Positions 14,650 to 23,993 are shown, counted from the stretch's first letter. The stretch: DNA of 64,000 bases from JAOUGY01 sp963825585 (GCA_963825585.1 CAWGTX010000001.1:248001-312000), one strand, 5' to 3'. The notes: generated by a model from the letters alone, not told the origin. Translations and numbers: made by a program.

Positions 14650-16550
14650 TGGAACCCACCCAGCTCCTCCCCCTCATCATTGCGCTGCCGCTGGCCGGTG
14701 CCATCGTCCTTCACTTCCTCGGCAAGCGCATCGGCGAGCCCGGCGCCGGATGGCTGGCCACGCTCGCCATCTTCGGGTCATTCGTCATCGGTCTGATCAA
14801 CGCCGTTCCCGCCATCACCGGCGAGCTCCACCACGCCGAGCACGTCTCCATCTGGGAGTGGATGCCCGCCATCGGTGCCAATCTCGAGATCCAATGGGAC
14901 GCCCTGTCGGTGCTCATGACGTTGGTGGTCACCGGGGTCGGGACGCTCATCCACATCTTCGCCGTCGGCTACATGCACGGCGATCCCCGCTTCCACCGCT
15001 TCTTCACCTACCTGAACCTGTTCGCCGCCTCGATGCTGACGCTGGTGCTGGCCGGGAACTTCGCCATGCTGTTCATGGGCTGGGAACTGGTGGGTCTGTG
15101 CTCCTACCTGCTCATCAGCTTCTGGTTCACCAAGCCCTCGGCGGCGGCGGCCGGCAAGAAGGCGTTCGTGGTCAACCGGATCGGCGACTTCGGCTTCATG
15201 ATCGCTCTCATGATCGTGTTCGTTCAGTTCGGGACCCTCAGCTACGAAGGCGTGTTCGAGCGGGCGGGCGACGTGCTCTCCACCGGCACCGCCACCGCAA
15301 TCGGGCTGCTCCTGCTGGTGGGTGCCGCCGGCAAGTCGGCACAGGTACCGCTCTACGTGTGGCTCCCGGACGCCATGGAGGGGCCAACCCCGGTCTCCGC
15401 CCTCATCCACGCCGCCACCATGGTCACCGCCGGCGTGTACGTGGTGTCGCGTTCAGCCGCCATCTTCGAGCTCGCTCCGGCGGCGGGAACCGCCGTCGCA
15501 ACCGTCGGTGCCATCACCGCCCTGTGGGCCGCCTCGATCGCGATCGCCCAGACCGACATCAAGAAGGTGCTCGCCTACTCGACGATCTCCCAACTCGGCT
15601 ACATGTTCCTCGCCGCCGGGCTTGGCGGCTACGTGGCTGCGGTCTTCCACCTGATGACCCATGCGTTCTTCAAGGCGCTGCTCTTCCTCGGCTCAGGGTC
15701 GGTGATCCACGGCATGCACGAAGAACAGGACATGCGCAAGATGGGCGGACTGCGAAAGCACATGCCCGTCACCGCCGCCACCATGGGCATCGGCACCATC
15801 GCCATCGCCGGTATCCCCCCACTGGCGGGCTTCTGGTCGAAGGACGAAATCCTCGGCGTCGCCTTCGGAGCGGGTGCCTACGGCCAGGTGCTGTGGGTGG
15901 CCGGTCTTCTCACGGCCCTGCTCACCGCTTTCTACATGACCCGGCAATGGGTCATGGTGTTCCTCGGCGAGCCGCGTTGGGAAGACGGTGTGCATCCGCA
16001 CGAGTCGCCGAAGGTGATGACGGTCCCGCTCATGGCGCTGGCCGTGCTCAGCGTGCTGGGTGGTGTGATCAACACGCCCTTCCGTCTCGGTCTCGAACAC
16101 TTCCTCGAGCCGGCGTTCGAGGGGATCAAGCTCGCCCATCCGCCGGAGGGGTACGGCATGTTCGCCATCCTCGCCGGCATCTCGGTGTTGGCTGCCGTCG
16201 GGGGCGTGGCCACCGGGTATCTCACCTACAACCGGCCGCCCGAGATGTGGCAGCGGTTCCAGGACGGCTTCGGTCGGATCTGGGGCCTGTGGGAGCAGGC
16301 GTACCGGGTCGACGACCTGTACGGCGCCACCATCGTCAAGCCCGGCAAGCGCCTCGCCGACGTGGCCGCCTTCAAGTTCGACCTCCCGATCATCGACGGT
16401 CTCGTCAACGGCGTCGGCTGGGTGGTCCGCCGCATCGGTTCCACCGTCCGCCTCGCCCAAACGGGTCTGGTCCGAAACTATGGCGCCATGTTCGTGGCGG
16501 GCCTCCTGACCGTGGTGATCTGGATGGTCGTTTCCGGAGGCGGCATATGA
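14649..16550 (+). CDS. nuoL: NADH-quinone oxidoreductase subunit L, copy 1
   Basis: Distal antiporter-like subunit of the complex I membrane arm, 633 residues. Conserved charged positions appear in MGWELVGLCSYLLISF (Glu), AAGKSAQVPLYVWLPDAMEG (Lys) and the broken helix LIHAATMVTAGVY. The long lateral helix and final anchor lie in the last 150 residues. The start ATG overlaps the nuoK stop (TGATG). Its own stop is inside ATGA at 16547-16550, where a small bridging frame to nuoM begins. Confidence 0.96.
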   Translation: MEPTQLLPLIIALPLAGAIVLHFLGKRIGEPGAGWLATLAIFGSFVIGLINAVPAITGELHHAEHVSIWEWMPAIGANLEIQWDALSVLMTLVVTGVGTLIHIFAVGYMHGDPRFHRFFTYLNLFAASMLTLVLAGNFAMLFMGWELVGLCSYLLISFWFTKPSAAAAGKKAFVVNRIGDFGFMIALMIVFVQFGTLSYEGVFERAGDVLSTGTATAIGLLLLVGAAGKSAQVPLYVWLPDAMEGPTPVSALIHAATMVTAGVYVVSRSAAIFELAPAAGTAVATVGAITALWAASIAIAQTDIKKVLAYSTISQLGYMFLAAGLGGYVAAVFHLMTHAFFKALLFLGSGSVIHGMHEEQDMRKMGGLRKHMPVTAATMGIGTIAIAGIPPLAGFWSKDEILGVAFGAGAYGQVLWVAGLLTALLTAFYMTRQWVMVFLGEPRWEDGVHPHESPKVMTVPLMALAVLSVLGGVINTPFRLGLEHFLEPAFEGIKLAHPPEGYGMFAILAGISVLAAVGGVATGYLTYNRPPEMWQRFQDGFGRIWGLWEQAYRVDDLYGATIVKPGKRLADVAAFKFDLPIIDGLVNGVGWVVRRIGSTVRLAQTGLVRNYGAMFVAGLLTVVIWMVVSGGGI

Positions 16551-16705
16551 GCCGCCGCAACGTCACGACGCAGCGCCAAACGGTCGGTACAACGTTCAAC
16601 GTAGAACGTACAACGTATCGGAGAGCGCGATTGGACCTACGTTCTACGTTCTACGTTCTACGTTCTACCCATCTCCACGCCGGCACCGGGGACGCTTCAT
16701 GTTGA
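16547..16705 (+). CDS. bridging small ORF between nuoL and nuoM, 52 residues
   Basis: A small open frame that starts at the ATG overlapping the nuoL stop (ATGA, 16547-16550) and ends at a TGA (16703-16705) 4 nt inside nuoM. It is encoded mostly by the heptamer repeat and reads as a basic, Ser/Thr/Arg-rich peptide with FNVERTTYR and LRSTFYVLRST. The same words appear in the NuoJ tail and in the bridges at 49947 and 51582. It could be a real peptide or, more likely, a reading path that lets ribosomes from nuoL reach the nuoM start. Only a weak GGGGA lies before nuoM, so coupling would matter. Expression cannot be shown from sequence. Confidence 0.5.
   Translation: MSRRNVTTQRQTVGTTFNVERTTYRRARLDLRSTFYVLRSTHLHAGTGDASC
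16586..16670. repeat. nuo-junction heptamer repeat L1/M1
   Basis: Left arm 16586-16621 with GTACAAC, GTTCAAC and GTAGAAC words; right arm 16636-16670 with TACGTTC four times. The arms are inverted relative to each other and can pair. It fills most of the 148-bp nuoL-nuoM gap. Confidence 0.88.
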
Positions 16706-18240
16706 CCTCCCTGATCGTCGTTCCTCTCGTCGCTGCGATCGTTGTGGCTCTGCTGCCGGCCAAGCGGTCGGAGATCCATCTGCCAGTCGGCTTCGGGTTG
16801 AGTGTGATCCCGCTGGCCATCGCCGGGGTGCTGTTCTTCGAGTTCGAGGTGGGGGAAGCCGGATTCCAGTTCACCGAGTTCGGCCACTGGTACGAGCCGT
16901 GGGGGATCGCCTGGAACCTGGGTGTGGACGGGATCTCGCTCGGCATGATCGTGCTGACGACCATCCTCATCCCGATCGCCTTGGCGGCATCGACGCACAT
17001 CCAGCATCGGGTGAAGGAGTTCGTGGTCTTCACCCTGCTGCTCGAGGCGGGTTTGATCGGGACGTTCCTGGCGCTCGACCTGTTCCTGTTCTTCGTGTTC
17101 TTCGAGGCGGTGCTGGTTCCGATGTACTTCATCATCGGCATCTGGGGTTCGGAGCGCCGGATCTACGCAGCTCTCAAGTTCTTCCTGTATACGGCGCTCG
17201 GATCGGCCTTCATGCTGGCCGCCATCATCTCGCTCGGTCTCATCCACGCATCGCAGACGGGGGTTCCGTCGTTCGCCTTCACCGACCTGCTCGCCCTCGA
17301 CCTCGGTGTGATCGAGGAGCGGTGGCTGTTCGCCGCCTTCGCCATCGCCTTCGCCATCAAGGTCCCGTTGTTCCCGGTTCACACCTGGCTTCCCGACGCC
17401 CACGTCGAAGCTCCGACAGCCGGTTCGGTGCTGCTGGCCGGCGTCATGCTGAAGCTCGGCACCTACGGTCTGCTGCGCTTCAACCTGAGCCTGTTCCCGA
17501 ACGCCACCGTCGACTTCATCCCCTTGATGGCGACGCTGGCGGTGATCGGCATCGTGTACGGAGCCGTGGTCGCCATCGTCCAGCCCGATCTGAAGAAGCT
17601 GGTCGCCTACTCGTCGGTCAGCCACTTGGGCTTCATCGTGCTGGGAACCTTCGCCCTAACCTCGGCCGGTCTGCAGGGGGCGGTGGTGCAGAACATCAAC
17701 CACGGTCTCACCACCGGTGCCCTCTTCCTCCTGGTGGGCATGATCTACGAACGGCGCCACACCAAGAAGATCGCCGACTTCGGCGGACTGGCGAAGGTGA
17801 TGCCCATCTACGCAGGGCTCTTCCTGTTCGCCACATTCGCCTCGATCGGCCTGCCCGGGTTGAACGGTTTCGTCGGTGAGTTCCTGGTGTTGATCGGCAG
17901 CTACGCCACCCTTCCCGTGTACACGATCATCGCCGCCAGCGGCGTGGTGTTCGCGGCCATCTACCTGTTGTGGGCCTACGAGCGGGTCTTCACGGGTGAG
18001 CCGGACAAGCAGGAGAACAAGGACCTGAAGGACCTGTCCGGCCGTGAGATCGCCCTCATGGCCCCGTTGGTGATCCTCATCGTCGTGTTGGGCCTCTATC
18101 CGAAGATCCTGCTCGACCGCACGGCCGCCTCGACCGAGGCCGTCCTCGATCGGATCGAATCGGTCACCGACTTCGAGGTGCCCGAGCCCGGCCGCCTGGC
18201 CGACGTGTACGTGGCCGCCGACGCCGAGGAAGGTGAATGA
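16699..18240 (+). CDS. nuoM: NADH-quinone oxidoreductase subunit M, copy 1
   Basis: Antiporter-like membrane subunit, 513 residues and about 14 helices. The first charged site is FFVFFEAVLVPMYFIIG (Glu), the second FAIKVPLFPVHTWLPDAHVE (Lys), followed by AGVMLKLGTYGLLRF. The ATG at 16699 is the only start close to the family N-terminus. The stop overlaps the nuoN start (ATGA). It is one of four antiporter-like proteins of this lineage on this side of the window, with NuoL, NuoN and the Mrp subunits. Confidence 0.96.
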   Translation: MLTSLIVVPLVAAIVVALLPAKRSEIHLPVGFGLSVIPLAIAGVLFFEFEVGEAGFQFTEFGHWYEPWGIAWNLGVDGISLGMIVLTTILIPIALAASTHIQHRVKEFVVFTLLLEAGLIGTFLALDLFLFFVFFEAVLVPMYFIIGIWGSERRIYAALKFFLYTALGSAFMLAAIISLGLIHASQTGVPSFAFTDLLALDLGVIEERWLFAAFAIAFAIKVPLFPVHTWLPDAHVEAPTAGSVLLAGVMLKLGTYGLLRFNLSLFPNATVDFIPLMATLAVIGIVYGAVVAIVQPDLKKLVAYSSVSHLGFIVLGTFALTSAGLQGAVVQNINHGLTTGALFLLVGMIYERRHTKKIADFGGLAKVMPIYAGLFLFATFASIGLPGLNGFVGEFLVLIGSYATLPVYTIIAASGVVFAAIYLLWAYERVFTGEPDKQENKDLKDLSGREIALMAPLVILIVVLGLYPKILLDRTAASTEAVLDRIESVTDFEVPEPGRLADVYVAADAEEGE

Positions 18241-19715
18241 TGATCCTGGCGCAACTGGTCACCCCACAGATTTCGTGGATGGCGATCGCACCCGAGTTGG
18301 TTCTGTCACTCGGTGCCGCGCTCGTCCTGCTGATCGATGTTCAGTGGAAGCCCAAGACAGCTCGTCCTCTGGGTGTCGTCTTCGCTGTGATCGTGCTCGC
18401 CGCCCTGGCGTTCTCGGTGGCTCAGTGGATTCGGCTCGACACCATTCCCCGTGATGCGGAGCGGTTCCCTTTCTCGGGGATGATCGTGGTCGACGGTTTC
18501 GGCATCCTCGCCCGGTGCGTGCTGTTCGTGGTGACCGGTCTGGCCGTCGCCACCGGGTGGGGTCTGTTCGAGCGCTTGGGTCGGAGGGCGGCCGAAGCCC
18601 TGGCGCTCGTGCTGCTCTCGGCGGCCGGGTTCTCGATCATGGTGGTGTCGCTGCACCTCATGATGATGTTCCTCGGCCTCGAGATCGGTTCGATCGCCCT
18701 GTACGTGCTGGCCGGCATCACCCGGGAGAGGAACGAATCCGACGAGGCGGCGATCAAGTACTTCCTGCTCGGATCCGTGGCGTCGGCGATCTTCATCTAT
18801 GGCGTCGCTCTCAGCTTCGCCGGGACTGGTGCTCTCAACGTCGTCGATCAGGCCAACTTCATGGCGACCACGATCCTCTTCTCGCCGGGAGTGGTGCTGA
18901 TCGGGGTGGCGCTCATGGTGATCGGCCTCGCCTTCAAGGTGTCGGCGGCACCCTTCCACTCGTGGGCTCCCGACGTGTATCAGGGCGCTCCTGCCGGGGT
19001 GGTGGGGTTCATGGCATCGGCGGCGAAAGTCGGCGCCTTCGTAGCCCTCTGGCGGATCCTCGGGATCGGTTTCCCCGCCCTCGATGAGTCGTGGGCACCG
19101 GTGGTGGCCGCCATCGCCGCCCTCTCCATGGCGGTGGGAGCCGTGCTGGCGGTGGTGCAGGACGACGTCCGCCGCATGCTCGCCTACTCGGGCGTCGCCC
19201 ACGCCGGTTTCATCCTGACCGGCATCCTGAGCGGGCCGGAGGGGATGAGTGGCATCTGGTTCTACCTGGCCGTCTACACGCTGCAGCTGGTGGGCGCCTT
19301 CGGTGTGGTCGCAGCCGTCTCGGGGGCATCGGGATCGCGTTCTGCCATCGCCGCATTCGCAGGCCTGGGACGGAGGCAACCGGTTCTCGCCTTGGTGTTC
19401 TCGACGCTGCTGCTCGGTATGGCCGGACTCCCGCTCACCAGCGGGTTCATCGCCAAGTTCGGGGTGTTCCAGGACGCTTGGCAGGCCGGCTTCGAATGGC
19501 TGGTGATCGTGGCCGTGCTCGCTTCGGTGATCGGCTTCTTCTTCTACCTGCGGGTGATCGTCGCCATGTACATGCAGGAGCCCGAGGGAGAGCATCTGCC
19601 GGCTCCCGGGCTCGTCGCAAGGTCGGCACTCGCTCTCGTGGCGCTGGCAACCGTGGTGTTCGGTGTTCTTCCCGCCCCGCTCCTCGAACTGGCGGGGGAT
19701 GCGCTCTCCCGGTGA
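18237..19715 (+). CDS. nuoN: NADH-quinone oxidoreductase subunit N, copy 1
   Basis: Antiporter-like membrane subunit nearest the NuoH side, 492 residues. The family marks are MMMFLGLEIGSIALYVLAG (Glu), LAFKVSAAPFHSWAPDVYQG (Lys) and the GVVGFMASAAKVGAF stretch. It starts at the first of two adjacent ATG codons, overlapping the nuoM stop. The downstream bactofilin-like gene begins 17 nt inside its 3' end. This closes cluster 1. Confidence 0.96.
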   Translation: MMILAQLVTPQISWMAIAPELVLSLGAALVLLIDVQWKPKTARPLGVVFAVIVLAALAFSVAQWIRLDTIPRDAERFPFSGMIVVDGFGILARCVLFVVTGLAVATGWGLFERLGRRAAEALALVLLSAAGFSIMVVSLHLMMMFLGLEIGSIALYVLAGITRERNESDEAAIKYFLLGSVASAIFIYGVALSFAGTGALNVVDQANFMATTILFSPGVVLIGVALMVIGLAFKVSAAPFHSWAPDVYQGAPAGVVGFMASAAKVGAFVALWRILGIGFPALDESWAPVVAAIAALSMAVGAVLAVVQDDVRRMLAYSGVAHAGFILTGILSGPEGMSGIWFYLAVYTLQLVGAFGVVAAVSGASGSRSAIAAFAGLGRRQPVLALVFSTLLLGMAGLPLTSGFIAKFGVFQDAWQAGFEWLVIVAVLASVIGFFFYLRVIVAMYMQEPEGEHLPAPGLVARSALALVALATVVFGVLPAPLLELAGDALSR

Positions 19716-20898
19716 ACGCCGCCCAGCGGCGTGCGTTTGGCTCCTCAACCGGACGTTCGCCGGAGCCCTCAGTGTCACCGTCGTGCTGGTCACGCTGGTA
19801 GTGCTGCTGGCACCGTTACCGGCCCGCGCCGAGACGACGCAGTCCGACCTGGTACTGATCCGCGAAGACGATGTCGTCTCAGAGGACCTCTACGCAGCCG
19901 GGAACACCGTGCAGATCTCCGGCCGCATCGAAGGTGACCTGGTTGCCTCGGCCTTCGGCGAGCTGCGGATCGACGGGACCGTCGAGGGCGACGTGACCGT
20001 GATCGCCAGCCGTGTGGTGATCGCCGGTGTCGTCGACGGCTCCGTTCGGGTGACGGCGCCCGAGGTGGTGATCGAAGGCTCGATCGGCGAGGACCTGCTG
20101 GTGGCGGGCCGGGCCGTCACCATCGCACGTTCGGCCTCGATCGGACGTGATGTGGTGGTGGGCGCCTGGGGTTTCACCCAGGAGGGCCAGGTGGGCCGCG
20201 GTATCGAGGGATTCATCCGATCGGCCAGCATCGGCGGAGAGATCGCCGACAGTGTGGAGATCGATGTTCGTTCGCTCACCGTCACCGATGCCGCTCGCAT
20301 CGGGGGTGACCTGGCCTACCGGTCGTCGCAACAGGCGGTGATCGCAGCGGATGCCGTGGTGTCCGGGTCGGTTCTCGGCCGGACCCCACTGCCACCCAAC
20401 GTGCGTGTCAGTGGTCTCGCCCTGCTCATGCGTGTGCTCCTGGTGGTGTTCGGAGCAGCTCTCGGACTGTCGATGGTGTGGGCCGCGACCGAGCGAGCCG
20501 CCGAGGCTGCCGCCGCCCTCCGGGTCCGCACGGGGGCCGTCGTCGGACAGGGGGTGGCGGTGGCGGTGCTGCCGGTGCTGCTGATCGGCGGCGTTGTCGC
20601 GAGCGCCTCGTTCATGTCACCCGAAGCTGCGTTGCCGCTGCTGGCCGTTGCGCTCCCCTTCGCGCTCGGCCTCCTCGGCCTGCTCGCGCTGGCGGCCCTG
20701 GTGGCGCCGGTACCCCCGGCCATCTTCATCGGCACTCGTCTCCGTCCCGCCGCCAGCGCCTATGCCCGGTTCCTGCTCGGGTTCCTCGTCATCGTGGTGG
20801 TGGCGGCCGTTCCCTACCTGGGACGCTTCTTCATGGTCGCAGTGGTGGTGGTCGGCATCGGAGCCTGGCTGACCAGAGCGGAACGAGCAGGGAGCTGA
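19699..20898 (+). CDS. bactofilin-like (polymer-forming) membrane protein
   Basis: A 399-residue protein in two parts. After an N-terminal hydrophobic segment ending in ARAET, residues of about 50-230 contain a right-handed beta-helix-like series of short repeats (SGRIEGDLVASAFGELRIDG, then DGTVEGDVTVIASRVVIAGV), the pattern of polymer-forming bactofilin (DUF583-like) domains. The C-terminal 170 residues are five or six hydrophobic segments. Bactofilins polymerise without nucleotide; here the domain would lie outside the membrane if the N-terminal segment acts as a signal peptide. The ATG at 19699 is chosen among several; it overlaps nuoN by 17 nt. The role is unknown. Confidence 0.75.
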   Translation: MRSPGERRPAACVWLLNRTFAGALSVTVVLVTLVVLLAPLPARAETTQSDLVLIREDDVVSEDLYAAGNTVQISGRIEGDLVASAFGELRIDGTVEGDVTVIASRVVIAGVVDGSVRVTAPEVVIEGSIGEDLLVAGRAVTIARSASIGRDVVVGAWGFTQEGQVGRGIEGFIRSASIGGEIADSVEIDVRSLTVTDAARIGGDLAYRSSQQAVIAADAVVSGSVLGRTPLPPNVRVSGLALLMRVLLVVFGAALGLSMVWAATERAAEAAAALRVRTGAVVGQGVAVAVLPVLLIGGVVASASFMSPEAALPLLAVALPFALGLLGLLALAALVAPVPPAIFIGTRLRPAASAYARFLLGFLVIVVVAAVPYLGRFFMVAVVVVGIGAWLTRAERAGS

Positions 20899-21570
20899 CA
20901 GGACGTCCGACGTCCCACGCAACACGCAACAGGCAAGAACGGAGCAGCCGGCTCGGAATGTCCGACGTCCGACGCAACACGCAACACGCAACAACGGAGC
21001 AGCCGGCTGTCCGATCGCGAAAAGTCGAGCGGAGGAACACTTGCCCCTGAGGGGCTCCGGACGACAGGTACATCAGTCCCCCACGGACGGGGGTGTATCG
21101 ATCCAAGGACGGACGAACAGGTCGTGGACGGTCGACTTGCCGGGCGCTGATCAATCAGCCGGCAGGTCAGCAACCGCCAAGTCGATCCGGGACTCCGACC
21201 GCCCGGTACAGCGGTTTGGGTCCCAGCGATCCGTACTCCCGTCCGTGGGGACCTCCTACTTCGAGCTGCCGCGACCACCGCCATCTCAACAGCTCCTTCT
21301 TGCGTGTTGCGTGTTGCGTCGGACGTCGGACGTTCCGAGCCAGCAGCCAGCAGCCAGTAGCCAGCAGCCCTTTCTTGCGTGTTGCATCGGACGTCGGACA
21401 TTCCGAGCCAGAAGCCTTCCCGCGTGGCGTGTTGCGTGTTGCGTGTTGCGTCGGACGTTCCGAGCCAGTAGCCAGCAGCCCTTCCTTGCGTGTTGCGTCG
21501 GACGTCGGACGTTCCGAGCCAGCACAGTCGATGCTGACCACAGGTTGGCAGCTGCCAGCTGCTCGCTTCC
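20899..21570. repeat. heptamer repeat field forming a large inverted repeat
   Basis: A 687-bp gene-free region (20899-21585). The left part (20901-21008) has GTCCGAC and GCAACAC words in 7-bp steps, twice, separated by GGAGCAGCCGGCT. The right part (21299-21525) holds four units of about 45-70 bp, each made of GTGTTGC repeats, GTCGGAC words, the core GTTCCGAGCCAG and CCAGCAG / CCAGTAG words. Left and right parts are inverted with respect to each other and enclose about 290 bp of unique sequence (21009-21298) with its own hairpins, for example GCCCCTGAGGGGC. The end has CTGCCAGCTGC. No credible protein is encoded; open frames here are repeat artefacts. Confidence 0.85.
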
Positions 21571-21585
21571 TCTATCGTCCTCTTC

Positions 21586-22680
21586 ATGCCTCGTATCCGC
21601 GATCTCGGCGTCTCCATCGGGCGGCTTCCGACCGGCCCGCACAATGCGATCACCGACGTTCCGGGCGTGTGGGTGGGTCACACCACGGTGATCCACGACG
21701 AGCCGCGGGTGGCTCGGACCGGGGTGACGGTGATCACGGCCCGGGACGACACGATCTGGGAGGACTACGCCTTCTGTGGGTGGTACTCGCTCAACGGCAA
21801 CGGCGAGATGACCGGGATCCCATGGATCGAGGAGTCGGGGATGCTCGGCTCGGCGGTGGGGATCACCAACACCCACCAGGTGGGGTTGGTTCGCGACGCC
21901 TTCGTGCGGTATTCGGTGGATCGGGGCTACACCGACGGTTTCATCCTCCCTGTGGTCGCCGAGACGTTCGACGGGTGGCTGTCGGACATCGATGCGTTCC
22001 ATCTCGAGGAGCGTCACGTGATGGACGCTCTTGCGGGGGCTTCGGCGGGTCCGGTGGCCGAGGGGAACGTAGGCGGTGGGACCGGCATGATCTGTCACGA
22101 GTTCAAGGGTGGCATCGGCACCTCGTCGCGGGTGGTGGCGGGCACCTGGAATGTCGGCGTGCTCGTACAGGCCAACTACGGCGAGCGGCACGAGTTGCGG
22201 ATCGACGGCGTGCCGGTGGGCCGGTCGATCGGCGCCGACCGGGTGCCGTTGGCGTGGATCGATCCGCCTGACCGGGCGGGACGGGAGGGTTCGATCCGGG
22301 CGGGACGGGAGGGTTCGATAATCGTGGTCGTGGCCACCGATGCCCCGTTGATCCCAGTGCAGTGCAGACGGCTGGCTCAGCGGGCCACGGTCGGGTTGGC
22401 CCGGGTGGGCGGAACCGGTCACAACGGCTCGGGTGACATCTTCTTCGCCTTCGCCACCGGGAACAACCTCCCGGCACGTCCGCACGGACTGCATCGGTTG
22501 GACATGGTCCCGCACCCGGAGATGGACTCGTTGTTCGAAGCTGTGGCGGACGCCACCGAGGAGGCGATCCTCAACGCCTTGTGTGCCGCCGAGACGATGA
22601 CGGGGTTCAAGGGGCGGACCGCTCATGCGCTCCCGCTCGACATGGTGGCGCCCCTGGTGGAGTCCCGCCCTTGGCGATGA
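21586..22680 (+). CDS. P1/DmpA-family aminopeptidase (self-cleaving)
   Basis: A 364-residue member of peptidase family S58, whose members (DmpA, BapA) cut D- or beta-amino-acid peptides and mature by self-cleavage before a catalytic Ser. Family marks are ITDVPGVWVGHTTV, GPVAEGNVGGGTGMI, KGGIGTSSRV and the segment SIIVVVATDAPLIP, which in the family begins the C-terminal chain. The Gly-Ser pair expected at the cleavage point is Gly243-Ser244. A 24-bp tandem duplication puts a second Gly-Ser eight residues earlier (Gly235-Ser236). The stop overlaps the next gene's start (ATGA), linking it to the aminotransferase. The native substrate is unknown. Confidence 0.92.
   Translation: MPRIRDLGVSIGRLPTGPHNAITDVPGVWVGHTTVIHDEPRVARTGVTVITARDDTIWEDYAFCGWYSLNGNGEMTGIPWIEESGMLGSAVGITNTHQVGLVRDAFVRYSVDRGYTDGFILPVVAETFDGWLSDIDAFHLEERHVMDALAGASAGPVAEGNVGGGTGMICHEFKGGIGTSSRVVAGTWNVGVLVQANYGERHELRIDGVPVGRSIGADRVPLAWIDPPDRAGREGSIRAGREGSIIVVVATDAPLIPVQCRRLAQRATVGLARVGGTGHNGSGDIFFAFATGNNLPARPHGLHRLDMVPHPEMDSLFEAVADATEEAILNALCAAETMTGFKGRTAHALPLDMVAPLVESRPWR
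22273..22320 (+). repeat. 24-bp tandem duplication at the peptidase cleavage site
   Basis: Two adjacent 24-bp units, 22273-22296 and 22297-22320, identical except for the last base. Each encodes RAGREGSI. The duplication is in frame and doubles the Gly-Ser dipeptide at the expected autoproteolytic site of the DmpA-type protein. Confidence 0.9.
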
Positions 22681-23993
22681 GCAGTGTCTTCCACAGGGGA
22701 GCGAACCTCCCCGTCGCCGTGTCGGCCGAGGGTGTGTGGATCACCGACGTCGACGGACGGCGGTACCTCGACGCCTGTGCCGGCGCCATCGTCAACGGCG
22801 TCGGCCACGGTCGCCGCGAGGTGGCCGAGGCGGTGGCGAGGCAGTTGTCGACGCTCGACTACGTGCACGCCCATTCGTTCACATCGACGATCGTGGAAGA
22901 GTACGCCGCCAGGCTGGCCGCCCATCTGCCCCTGCCCGATCCCCGGGTGTTCCCGGTGGCGGGAGGAAGCGAAGCCACCGAGACCGCCCTCAAGCTGGCC
23001 CGCAGCTACCACCTGGCGAAGGGCGCCGCGAGTCGGACGGTTGTGCTGTCCCGGTGGGGCTCGTATCACGGCAACACCATCGGCGCCCTGGACGTGTCGG
23101 GTCGGGAGGGTCTGCGACGCGGGTACGAACCCTGGCTCGGACGGTTCGCCCACGTTCCTGCCGTCAACGAGTACCGCTGCCCGAACGACTCCCATCCGGA
23201 CAGGTGTGCCGAATGGCATGCGGAACGACTGGAGGAGGCGATCCTGGAGATCGGACCGGATCGGGTGGCCGCATTCGTGGCCGAGCCGATCGGGGGTGCC
23301 ACCCTGGGAGCCGCCGTCCCGCCCGACGGTTACTGGGAGGAGGTGATCGATGTGTGCCGTCGCCATGATGTGCTGGTCATCGCCGACGAGGTGATGACCG
23401 GGTTCGGCCGGACGGGCGAGTGGTTCGCCATCGAGCACTTCGTGCCCTCCCGGGACGTGTCACCCGACATCGTGGTGATGGCCAAGGGGGCGTCGTCTGG
23501 TTACTGGCCGCTGGGCCTGTGCGCCGCGTCGGGTGAGGTCGCCGCCGTCGCCGAGCCGGTGTTCGATCACGGGTACACCTATTCGCATCACCCCGGGGGC
23601 GCCGCCGCCGGCATGGCCGTCCTCGACATTCTCGAGTCCGAGAACCTGATCGGCCGTTCGGCGGCGCTGGGAGCGCGGTTGAAGGCGATGGTGGCCTCGA
23701 CGCTCGGGAATCACCCCAACGTCGGAGACGTCCGCGGGCGCGGGCTGTTGGTGGGGGTCGAGTTCGTGGAGGATCGCACGCTGAAGCGCCCATTCCCTTC
23801 CGGTCACAAGCTGGCCGAGCGGCTCCGATCCGCCGCCATCGCCCGTGGCGTCATCCCCTACCCGGTGAGTGGATGCGCCAACGGGGTCGATGGCGATGGA
23901 TTGCTGCTCGGCCCGCCGTTGACGGTCTCAGAGGGAGAACTGACCGTCATCGTCTCCGGGATCGCGGATGCGGTCGGGGACGTGCTGGGCTGA
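22677..23993 (+). CDS. class III PLP-dependent aminotransferase
   Basis: Aminotransferase of fold type I, 438 residues. Visible marks are the N-terminal VWITDVDGRRYLDACAGA, the phosphate-binding region GGSEATETALKLAR, the Asp of VIADEVMTGFGRTGEW that contacts the PLP nitrogen, and the Schiff-base Lys270 in VVMAKGASSGYWPLG. The substrate is probably an omega-amino or similar amine; the sequence does not decide it. The start is ATG 22677 with ATGA overlap to the peptidase gene, so the two are coupled, which suggests release of an amino compound by the peptidase and its transamination here. Confidence 0.93.
   Translation: MSSVFHRGANLPVAVSAEGVWITDVDGRRYLDACAGAIVNGVGHGRREVAEAVARQLSTLDYVHAHSFTSTIVEEYAARLAAHLPLPDPRVFPVAGGSEATETALKLARSYHLAKGAASRTVVLSRWGSYHGNTIGALDVSGREGLRRGYEPWLGRFAHVPAVNEYRCPNDSHPDRCAEWHAERLEEAILEIGPDRVAAFVAEPIGGATLGAAVPPDGYWEEVIDVCRRHDVLVIADEVMTGFGRTGEWFAIEHFVPSRDVSPDIVVMAKGASSGYWPLGLCAASGEVAAVAEPVFDHGYTYSHHPGGAAAGMAVLDILESENLIGRSAALGARLKAMVASTLGNHPNVGDVRGRGLLVGVEFVEDRTLKRPFPSGHKLAERLRSAAIARGVIPYPVSGCANGVDGDGLLLGPPLTVSEGELTVIVSGIADAVGDVLG

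Noticed and set aside
14750..16546. Long open frame antiparallel in meaning to nuoL (forward, different frame)
   Set aside because: It is a high-GC shadow rich in Arg, Gly and His. Only its last part, 16547-16705, fits the bridge pattern and is listed separately.
18306..19793. 495-codon reverse frame opposite nuoN
   Set aside because: Antisense shadow with extreme His/Arg/Glu content; nuoN is well supported.
20899..21570. Possible CRISPR array
   Set aside because: The repeats have a 7-bp period, vary in word order and have no spacers of constant length; no cas genes are near.
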